This document shows, one piece after another, positions 1 to 5,759 of a DNA stretch of 30,438 nucleotides; the first letter of the stretch is position 1, and the number at the start of each line of letters is the position of its first letter. The notes beneath the pieces were generated by a model, which did no database searches, had not been told where the DNA came from, and worked only from the letters and a program-made list of their open reading frames with translations. Source of the DNA: a virus; the IMG/VR virus record IMGVR_UViG_3300043256_000088, positions 1 through 30,438 of that record. One strand, 5' to 3'. A program made the position numbers and the translations under genes.

Positions 1-101
1 TTCCTGAATGCCACGACGTTCGGGTGCATCGAAAACGTGCCGTGGTAAGACACCGAGGCCAGGGCTAGGATGGTGGTGATTAGTACGAGTGTTCGGCTCA
101 T
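1..101 (-). CDS. Partial exported or membrane-anchored small protein (N-terminus only)
   Basis: The reading frame starts at ATG 101-99 and runs off the left edge. It begins MSRTLVLITTILALASVSYH, a short basic start followed by a hydrophobic stretch of about 14 residues, which looks like a signal peptide or an N-terminal membrane anchor. The start overlaps the stop of the primase-helicase gene as ATGA, the arrangement used throughout this operon, so it is very probably translated. The function cannot be judged from 33 residues. Confidence 0.6.
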   Translation of the reverse strand, partial: MSRTLVLITTILALASVSYHGTFSMHPNVVAFR

Positions 102-2530
102 CAGAATGCGTCCCCTCCGTCTTCGGGCGGTTCGGTTGAACCGCCATCCTGGTTATCGTTGCCGACCGCCGGCCACGTCCTCGACCCGGACTTCGTTACC
201 GCCTCCCATAGCTTACGGCATTCGTCCAGCGCAGGGAAGACCCAGATTTTTGGTCGATTGGATGTCGCCCTCTTCTGTCCGCGTGCGTCGGTCCAGGTTT
301 CGGGATTATTCCCGGTGGTGCTCAGTACGTCGAACCGCGACAGGAAGATGCCCAGGGACCTGTTCGGATTTCTTCGGAAGGAAGGATTCTCAACCTTGAA
401 CCGCTCCACCAGTTCTTCCTTCAGGACGCGGGTACGCCAGCCAGAATGCGTGGGGGACAGCCGACCCTCTTCGAGGGCGTGCAACAGGAAGGACGACATT
501 TCATCCATGCTCTGGTCCTGCTGCTTCCGCAGCTCCGTCGTCTTCGGGCAGGCGCTGTATGCGTCGAACCCGGCTAGGTCGTAGGTCAACAGGAAGTGCA
601 TCAGGGCCTCGTACCCACCGTTCTCCATCTGGGCATACAGCGGCGCGAAGTACTCGCGGCTCGTCTGGTACTTGTCGTCGATCTCGACCACGAAGAAGCG
701 GCGGTCGTCTTGGTCGGCTGCGACGGCCCACTCCTTGTTCGTCGCCATGATCAGGTGTACGCAGTTGCGCGACTCCATGTTGTCGATGTTCTTCTGCTCG
801 GTGCGGATGTTCTCCTCGGTGATCAGCGACTTCAGCGCGGACTCGGACGCGGGGTCGTTCGCGACGAAGCACTCGTCGGCGAACACCAGGACGGCGTCCT
901 TCAGCATCGAGTTGAATTGGCCAGTGACGTGCTTCGAGTTGTTCACGTACTTGTAATGCCCACCGAACAACTTGCCAAGCATCTTGGCGAACGTGCCCTT
1001 GCCGGTGCCCTGCCCACCGCGCAGCACGATGGCCACCTGCCCAGGCTTGTCGGGGTTCTGCACGGCGTTGGCCATCCACTTCACCATCCACGCATAGTGC
1101 TCTTCGTTGCCGCGGCACAGCACGTTCTTCACGTGGTCCAGGAACAGCGAGCAGTCGCCGGGCAGCGCGTTCACCGCGAAGCCGCGCCACAGGTTCATGC
1201 TGTCGGGGAAGTCGCGGTTCGGGTAGAACACTACGTCGCGGTACGTGCGGCGGTTCGCGTGCTGCAACCACCACTTGCCGACGGGGACGGCCTTGGGTAG
1301 CGGGTTGCCCTTCTGGTCCTTCCCCATCATCAGGACGGTCTGATTGCTCCACATCGTGGTGAAGCCGTCCTTCTGGTGGAACTCGATCTTGTACCGACCC
1401 TCCGCCTCGCTGAAGCGCTCGCACGCGATGCGCATCTTTCCGCCCAACGATTCGATCAGGGCGTACTCTTGGTTCAGCTGCTCCAGCCACGGCTCGACCG
1501 CGAACTCGCGAGCCCGCTGGATCGTGCGCAGTGCGCAGCGGTGTTGGTTCGCGGCGTTGCCTTGGGTGAGCACGTGTTCGCTGATGCCCAGGTCGGGATC
1601 CGTAATAATCGAGTAGATCGTGTCGTCGTCGAAGTCGTGGCGGACCAGCTCGCAGGCCACGTGCCAGAGCCAATCGCTGCGGCTGTTGCCGTTGGTCAGC
1701 GGCTGGTCGGGATCCTTGCCTTGGATGATCGCGACGCGGGCCCGGCTGGACACGTCCTTGAACATGCCCTGCTCGTCGCCGAAGACTTCCGCCGCGATGC
1801 GCTGGCAGTTGCCCGAGACGTTCACCTGTATCTGGTTCTTGCTGCCGACCCGCGTGCTGGTCGCTAGGTCGGGCGCCTTCATGAAGTGTTCGGGGTTGGC
1901 CGGGTCGTACGCCAGGGTCCAGTCCTGCCGTATGACCAGGGCCATCACCGGGGTCTGTCCGTTGTCGCGCTTCGCCTTGTTGGGCCAGTTGATCGTGCCC
2001 GGTAGGCGCATGATGCGGTCGGCGTTGTGGCAGTTGTCCGCGGCCAGCAGCTTGGCGATCTGGACGTTGTACCGCTCGGCCTCTTCGATCTTCGCAACCT
2101 CACCACTCAGCTCGATCGACTCGGCCAGCTTCCAGAACGCTTGATACCCGCCGCCGCTGAAGGTGATCACCGTCGGCTTCGGCAGCAGGGCGGTCGTCTG
2201 AAGGTCGGCCAGGATGCGCTTCTGCTCTTCCCGTAGGTCGCGCCCCTTGACGGGGTCCATGTCCACGTGGAAGTAGTCCATCCGCAGCACGTCGGTCTTG
2301 GCCGCCTTGCCGTGCTCGGGCTGGCGCACGCTATTCACGTGGAAGTAGATGTTGCGCTCGTCGTCCTGCTGCGCGACCAGCCACGCGGCCATCTCGTCCA
2401 GCATGTCCGACGTGAACGTGCCGAAGACGCCCTTCTTGTTTTCGTGGAACGCGCACAGCGGCCACGGGCCCCCGGCCTTCCACGTCTCCAGGAACTCGGC
2501 GGCCAGCTCGGTGTCGGGTGCGGTCATCAT
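101..2530 (-). CDS. Primase-helicase: PrimPol (AEP/RepB-type) domain fused to SF3-type helicase
   Basis: The protein has 809 residues and two enzymatic halves. The N-terminal half looks like an archaeo-eukaryotic primase. It has an acidic DxD pair in FHVDMDP (D90, D92), a glycine-rich SGGGYQAFW motif near 125-133, where many AEP primases have His and this has Gln, and DRIMRLPGTINWP near 171-183. The C-terminal half is an AAA+/SF3-like helicase of the DUF5906/VirE type. It has Walker A GGQGTGKGT (505-513), Walker B VLVFADE (547-553), a sensor Asn in IMATNKEW (about 594-601) and an arginine-finger-like DDRRFF (608-613). It would make primers and unwind DNA at the phage origin, working with the family A polymerase in the same operon. 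Two adjacent ATGs (2530 and 2527) can start it, and I see no clear ribosome binding site. The domain assignment is confident; the number of biochemical activities is inferred. Confidence 0.9.
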   Translation of the reverse strand: MMTAPDTELAAEFLETWKAGGPWPLCAFHENKKGVFGTFTSDMLDEMAAWLVAQQDDERNIYFHVNSVRQPEHGKAAKTDVLRMDYFHVDMDPVKGRDLREEQKRILADLQTTALLPKPTVITFSGGGYQAFWKLAESIELSGEVAKIEEAERYNVQIAKLLAADNCHNADRIMRLPGTINWPNKAKRDNGQTPVMALVIRQDWTLAYDPANPEHFMKAPDLATSTRVGSKNQIQVNVSGNCQRIAAEVFGDEQGMFKDVSSRARVAIIQGKDPDQPLTNGNSRSDWLWHVACELVRHDFDDDTIYSIITDPDLGISEHVLTQGNAANQHRCALRTIQRAREFAVEPWLEQLNQEYALIESLGGKMRIACERFSEAEGRYKIEFHQKDGFTTMWSNQTVLMMGKDQKGNPLPKAVPVGKWWLQHANRRTYRDVVFYPNRDFPDSMNLWRGFAVNALPGDCSLFLDHVKNVLCRGNEEHYAWMVKWMANAVQNPDKPGQVAIVLRGGQGTGKGTFAKMLGKLFGGHYKYVNNSKHVTGQFNSMLKDAVLVFADECFVANDPASESALKSLITEENIRTEQKNIDNMESRNCVHLIMATNKEWAVAADQDDRRFFVVEIDDKYQTSREYFAPLYAQMENGGYEALMHFLLTYDLAGFDAYSACPKTTELRKQQDQSMDEMSSFLLHALEEGRLSPTHSGWRTRVLKEELVERFKVENPSFRRNPNRSLGIFLSRFDVLSTTGNNPETWTDARGQKRATSNRPKIWVFPALDECRKLWEAVTKSGSRTWPAVGNDNQDGGSTEPPEDGGDAF

Positions 2531-2539
2531 GATAGGGTA

Positions 2540-2977
2540 TTACGCCGGGTCGTCGCTTTCCAGCAGTGGCAATAGTTCTTCGGTTTTTGGGGTTCGGTCC
2601 CAGACTTTCAGGGCGGCCTCATGTAGCTCTTGTCGAGTACCGCCTTCCTTGCCTCCCAGGTATGACGCGGCAACGATGCCGTCGAACAGCAACCACTCGC
2701 CGGCGATGTTCAGCATGACGAACGCGCGGCCATTTACACGGTACCACTTCACCAGCCAGATCCGCTGCTGCCGCGATAGGCCATGGTCGAGCCGCACCGG
2801 GGTGTCGGCCCGCGCTGGCCATTGCTCGGTTGCCTTGCACTCGATCCAGCCACCAACGAAGGCGATGTCCGGCGTGCCCGGATGGCACCCGCCGTTCTCC
2901 ACGGCGAACGCGCCCAGGGGTTGCAGCAACTTCACCAGTTGCTTTCGCATGTCGCGTTCTAGCATTCTCGCCACCAT
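2540..2977 (-). CDS. VRR-NUC-like PD-(D/E)XK nuclease
   Basis: A protein of 145 residues with the VRR-NUC layout: PGTPDIAF, then WIECKA, which supply the D...E-x-K metal-binding residues of the PD-(D/E)XK fold. These are followed by LSRQQRIWLVKWYRVNGRA, matching the family's conserved Q-x(n)-G helix. Phage VRR-NUC proteins are stand-alone nucleases encoded with replication helicases and are thought to process branched or flapped DNA. The first ATG (2977) gives a 19-base overlap with the upstream gene. An ATG at 2965 would overlap by only 7 bases and is also plausible. The gene lies 9 bases upstream of the primase-helicase. Confidence 0.8.
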   Translation of the reverse strand: MVARMLERDMRKQLVKLLQPLGAFAVENGGCHPGTPDIAFVGGWIECKATEQWPARADTPVRLDHGLSRQQRIWLVKWYRVNGRAFVMLNIAGEWLLFDGIVAASYLGGKEGGTRQELHEAALKVWDRTPKTEELLPLLESDDPA

Positions 2978-3258
2978 CGGATTCGAGAATACACATCACA
3001 CTCGTCAAACGTCGGAAAGGGAAACGAGTGAACTACGTCGATGGAAAATCCTGATTCACCATTGGCTATCAACACTTCATGGATCTTTTCAACGTTTGTC
3101 TCTCGTACGCTCACCCATGGCCTAGCATCGTGTCCCTCACACGACGCAAGTGGTCCAAGTCCAGCGTCGTATAGCATGCAAACTCGTTCAATAATGCCGG
3201 GCTCCAAATCCTTCCACGGAACGTCAAGCGGGTATAGTGGGGTGGCTTTGATCAGCAT
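2959..3258 (-). CDS. Small conserved-looking phage protein, unknown function
   Basis: The product has 99 residues and I do not recognise a family with certainty. It has a compact alpha/beta-looking sequence with ERVCMLYDAGLGPLASCEGH near 24-43, which resembles small phage proteins built around a conserved C-x-G-H element, then RPWVSV. A good ribosome binding site, AGGGAT, lies about 6 bases before ATG 3258. It overlaps both neighbours by a few bases, so it is part of the operon. Confidence 0.65.
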   Translation of the reverse strand: MLIKATPLYPLDVPWKDLEPGIIERVCMLYDAGLGPLASCEGHDARPWVSVRETNVEKIHEVLIANGESGFSIDVVHSFPFPTFDECDVYSRIRWWREC

Positions 3259-3557
3259 AGCAGATCCCTAAAGCCTTTGAAGTCCAGGTTCACGATCGTG
3301 TAATCAGGCGGCCAATCGTCCAGCGTTTTCCACGCACGGTATCGTTGGCGCATGCAGTTTCCGCACGGGCGGAAACCTAGGTGTATTGCTTCATCTTCCG
3401 TCGTAAAGAACACGCGGTTCTCTCGCTTCATGCGCTTGCCACCCTTGCAGCCCAGGCGGCCGTAAATCTTGCCCGGCAGGTAGCCAGCAAACTGAATGAT
3501 GCCGGCCTTGATCATGGAACGCAGGGCAGCGGGTTCGATGTCAGAATGGCGGATCAT
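3252..3557 (-). CDS. Ada-type metal-binding domain protein
   Basis: The product has 101 residues if started at ATG 3557, which overlaps the upstream stop as ATGA; a longer frame begins at 3623 but breaks the operon pattern. The core KIYGRLGCKGGKRMK...ENRVFF...GFRPCGNCM matches the small single-domain proteins related to the N-terminal zinc domain of the Ada methylphosphotriester repair protein. The last two cysteines (CGNC) align with Ada Cys69 and Cys72, and the first (GC-KGG) with the methyl-accepting Cys38. The fourth ligand, Ada Cys42, is replaced in this C-K-G-G-K segment. DNA binding or DNA-damage sensing is inferred from the fold; no methyltransferase (AdaB) domain is present. Confidence 0.75.
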   Translation of the reverse strand: MIRHSDIEPAALRSMIKAGIIQFAGYLPGKIYGRLGCKGGKRMKRENRVFFTTEDEAIHLGFRPCGNCMRQRYRAWKTLDDWPPDYTIVNLDFKGFRDLLC

Positions 3558-3727
3558 TTCACTGCCTCGTGTCCATGGGAACAGGGCACGACGAACCCAC
3601 CACGCACCCCGGTGCCGAAGCATTCAGGACAGTCGAGAGACTCCATTACCCTGCGGATCGCCAAGCGTATCAGTTTCCGAACGATCACGCGGGCTATCAC
3701 GTTGGTGAGGTCAGAAGAGGGGGTCAT
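3554..3727 (-). CDS. Small cysteine-containing protein (57 residues), possible zinc ribbon
   Basis: ATG 3727 is preferred over the upstream ATG 3802 because it has an AGAGGA ribosome binding site about 10 bases upstream and overlaps the previous gene by only 17 bases. The N-terminal half is basic and helical (IARVIVRKLIRLAIRR). The C-terminal half has DCPECFGTGVRGGFVVPCSH, a C-x2-C pair and a later C-x-H that could bind a metal. Function unknown. Confidence 0.6.
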   Translation of the reverse strand: MTPSSDLTNVIARVIVRKLIRLAIRRVMESLDCPECFGTGVRGGFVVPCSHGHEAVK

Positions 3728-3992
3728 GGTCCAAGTCCTCTGGGGGTATGCAATTCTGGCACCCGTCCTTGTAGTTGGCGCAGCGGCGCTCGACTTCTTC
3801 ACCGCACCCCTTACACCGCACCATCACCTGCTTTGCGTAACCGCAGAAGCAGTCGTAGGTGTTGTCCATGATCAGTAGGTAGTCCATGTCTTCGCACCAG
3901 TGCGAGCTGCGCCAGATCCAGTGCACCCACCGCGGGATGCGGCCGCTCTCGTCGATGCGATGGTACAGCCAGTTGAGTAGTCGGCGCTTCAT
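3711..3992 (-). CDS. Cysteine-rich small protein (93 residues), probable zinc binding
   Basis: Starts at ATG 3992 (MKRRLLNWLYHRI), which overlaps the upstream stop as ATGA. A longer frame from 4091 would sit inside the upstream gene. The middle and C-terminal parts carry C-F-C, C-K-G-C, a single C and C-Q-N-C spaced along about 45 residues, enough for one or two zinc sites. The N-terminus is rich in Trp (WVHWIWRSSHW). I recognise no family; DNA, RNA or protein binding are all possible. Confidence 0.65.
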   Translation of the reverse strand: MKRRLLNWLYHRIDESGRIPRWVHWIWRSSHWCEDMDYLLIMDNTYDCFCGYAKQVMVRCKGCGEEVERRCANYKDGCQNCIPPEDLDHDPLF

Positions 3993-4303
3993 GCCTTGCT
4001 GATCCTCTTGGCGATCATGTAGCCGCGCTGCTCCAGCAGGAAGTGGACGGCCACCAGGATGCACAGGCCGCCGGTCAGCAGCCGCATCCACAGCGGCCAG
4101 TCGGCCACGCCGAACTGCCCAGGGAAGATCGTGTTGATGCCGCCGATCACCAGGGCGCCCACCTGCACGCCGCGGATGAACGTGGTCATGGGCGACAGCT
4201 GTAAGGCAATCCGCTCGCGCTCGGCGGCCCGGACTTGCTCTAGCACTCGGTGTTTTTCGGCGTGGTGTTGATACGCTTCCATGTCTTGGTCGGTGGGATT
4301 CAT
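3989..4303 (-). CDS. Small membrane protein with two predicted transmembrane segments
   Basis: The product has 104 residues. The first 35 are charged and helical (AEKHRVLEQVRAAERERIAL). Two hydrophobic segments follow, about 44-62 (GVQVGALVIGGINTIFP) and 71-90 (WMRLLTGGLCILVAVHFLLE), and the C-terminus is basic. The start at 4303 overlaps the upstream dCTP-deaminase-fold gene as ATGA. A holin is not excluded, but the early-operon position argues against it. Confidence 0.65.
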   Translation of the reverse strand: MNPTDQDMEAYQHHAEKHRVLEQVRAAERERIALQLSPMTTFIRGVQVGALVIGGINTIFPGQFGVADWPLWMRLLTGGLCILVAVHFLLEQRGYMIAKRISKA

Positions 4304-4803
4304 CTTGGCCCCTGTGGCCCGCGGCCCTGGCCCTGATACTTGCCGGAGTAGGCCCGGTCTGGTATGCTTTCGAGCCGGTGGAAGACTACCTGGGCGATCG
4401 GCTCGCGGTCCACAATGGTCAGGGCCTCGCTGCCCAAGTTCACGATCCGCAGGGCCATGTAGCCCTTCCAGCCGGGCTCCAGCACGGCCTGGGCCGTGAA
4501 GAGGCCCTGACGGCTCCAGGTGCTCTTGTCTCGAACGTAGCCCACCACGCCGAGCGGCATGTTGAAGTGCTCCTGGAGGCCAACCAGGACGCTCTGGCCT
4601 GCCTCCAGCCAGATGCCGTCCCCGTCGGGGGTCATCACCGAGCGCGGATAGGGCTCTTGCTCGAAGGCCCCATTGGCAAACAGGTCCACCCGGACGTCGT
4701 AGCCGGCGGACGAGAGGCCGTAGGACTTGCCGCGGAAGGTACCGGGCTCTTCGCAGGGGGTCACGATGTTGTTCGCTCTGATGGTTCTGTCTGGCAAGAT
4801 CAT
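4300..4803 (-). CDS. dCTP deaminase/dUTPase-fold protein (catalytic Glu not conserved)
   Basis: The product has 167 residues when started at ATG 4803, which overlaps the upstream stop as ATGA. A frame extending to 5079 is an artefact of the upstream gene. The fold is clear from SSAGYDVRVD (31-40), VRDKSTWSRQGL (90-101) and VLEPGWKGYMAL (107-118). These align with E. coli Dcd GRSSLARLGL (Ser111, Arg115) and RIDPGWSG. Family members deaminate dCTP to dUTP and/or split dUTP to dUMP and pyrophosphate, feeding dTTP or modified-pyrimidine synthesis. The residue aligning with the catalytic Glu138 of E. coli Dcd is Arg119 here (MALRIVN against VLEFYN), so the classical deamination mechanism may be absent. 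A dCMP deaminase gene lies one gene upstream. Confidence 0.8.
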   Translation of the reverse strand: MILPDRTIRANNIVTPCEEPGTFRGKSYGLSSAGYDVRVDLFANGAFEQEPYPRSVMTPDGDGIWLEAGQSVLVGLQEHFNMPLGVVGYVRDKSTWSRQGLFTAQAVLEPGWKGYMALRIVNLGSEALTIVDREPIAQVVFHRLESIPDRAYSGKYQGQGRGPQGPR

Positions 4804-5102
4804 TTCAGCGGCCGCCTTTGGGGATCGGCGTCCCACAAGTAGAGGGCGTGTGCCTGATGGACGTAACACAGCATCTCGTCGCTCAACTTCGGACCAGCGA
4901 CTTCCGTCAGTCCGCCGGGCTGCATCGTCAGTCGCGTGAACTTTTGCGTGAGATTGTTCATCACGTGCACGCTGTAGGAGCGCACCGAAATGCTGAAACT
5001 TCCACGGCCGCACACGTCTTCGGTAGTCGGCCCGTGGAGCATCACTTCCCACACCCGTAGCCGTAGGTCTTCGGTACATTCGTATACGATCGAATTTTTC
5101 AT
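4800..5102 (-). CDS. Hypothetical protein (100 residues) between two nucleotide-metabolism genes
   Basis: Starts at ATG 5102 (MKNSIVYECTED), overlapping the upstream dCMP deaminase stop by one base (TAATG). The following stop overlaps the next start as ATGA. The sequence is mostly beta-type with FSISVRSYSVHVMNN and a polar C-terminus ending DADPQRRPLK. I recognise no family. Tight coupling on both sides to pyrimidine enzymes hints at an accessory role, which is inference only. Confidence 0.6.
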   Translation of the reverse strand: MKNSIVYECTEDLRLRVWEVMLHGPTTEDVCGRGSFSISVRSYSVHVMNNLTQKFTRLTMQPGGLTEVAGPKLSDEMLCYVHQAHALYLWDADPQRRPLK

Positions 5103-5554
5103 TAGTCTAGGTCCTCCAGGTAGGCCAGCCCGATGTCCGCTTCGGCTAGCGTGGACTCGGCCGCTTCCAGGTTGGCCTGCCATCGCTCGGGCGTCGGGAT
5201 ACCACAGCCTACCACACGAATGACGCCGGCGGCGATCAAATGCTTGGTGCAGTTGCGACACGGGGCCGACCTGAACCCGTACATGTACAGCGTGCCGCCC
5301 TTCGCGTCGCGGCCAGCTTGTAGGATCGCGTTCATCTCAGCGTGCACGACCAGCTCGTACTTCTCGTCGCGATCGTGTAAACGCTTGTCGTCGGCGATGC
5401 CCGGCGGGAATCCGTTGAAGCCGGTGCCGACCACGCGCCGATCCTTGGCCAGCACCGCGCCGATCCTCGTACTGGGGTCCTTGCTCATGTGCGACGCCTC
5501 GCGGGCGAGGCGCATGAAGTGGACGTCCCACTTGTCAGTTCTGTTTGTTCTCAT
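5102..5554 (-). CDS. Deoxycytidylate (dCMP) deaminase
   Basis: A protein of 150 residues, the usual size for phage and bacterial dCMP deaminases. It has the zinc site HAEMNAI (His71, catalytic Glu73) and APCRNCTKHL (Cys99, Cys102). The N-terminal DPSTRIGAVL and GFNGFPPGI are also family hallmarks. It converts dCMP to dUMP, the substrate for thymidylate synthase or for dUMP hydroxymethylase-type modifying enzymes; neither is in this window. Residues D-x2-R-L-H-D near 57-61 resemble the substrate loop. It overlaps the upstream small gene by 20 bases. Confidence 0.93.
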   Translation of the reverse strand: MRTNRTDKWDVHFMRLAREASHMSKDPSTRIGAVLAKDRRVVGTGFNGFPPGIADDKRLHDRDEKYELVVHAEMNAILQAGRDAKGGTLYMYGFRSAPCRNCTKHLIAAGVIRVVGCGIPTPERWQANLEAAESTLAEADIGLAYLEDLD

Positions 5555-5759
5555 GTTCGTGGCACAGCCGTGTAGTTAGTTTTTGGATGAGGGCCGAGAG
5601 TCGCGTGCATGCGTCAAAGCCGCGTCGATTCGTGAAGAATGCGTGCGCTTGCAGCGCCGCCGATAGTTCCGTCGCGTGCCGGATCTGCTGCAACACTGGC
5701 AGGAGCGCTTCCGGCTGCTTGTCGTTGAACTGGCTCAATAGTTCGTCTAGCTTCGTCAT
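5535..5759 (-). CDS. Small helical protein (74 residues), unknown function
   Basis: Starts at ATG 5759 (MTKLDELLSQFNDKQ), overlapping the polymerase stop as ATGA. A longer frame to 5807 is inside the polymerase gene. The sequence is almost entirely helix-forming, with leucine-rich segments (ALLPVLQQIRHATELSAALQ) and no cysteine motif. I do not recognise it. Confidence 0.6.
   Translation of the reverse strand: MTKLDELLSQFNDKQPEALLPVLQQIRHATELSAALQAHAFFTNRRGFDACTRLSALIQKLTTRLCHEHENKQN

Noticed and set aside
501-1673. 390-codon minus-strand frame inside the primase-helicase gene
   Set aside because: It is an out-of-frame shadow with an Arg/Pro/Ala-rich low-complexity product; the other frame carries PrimPol and Walker motifs.
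3989-4303. Holin call for the two-TM protein
   Set aside because: It sits in the early nucleotide-metabolism part of the operon without an endolysin nearby, so only the membrane topology is reported.
5492-5513. Short inverted repeat CGCCTCGC-GG-GCGAGGCG inside the dCMP deaminase gene
   Set aside because: 8-bp arms with a 2-base loop are expected about once by chance in a GC-rich window of this size, and the region codes for a conserved segment.
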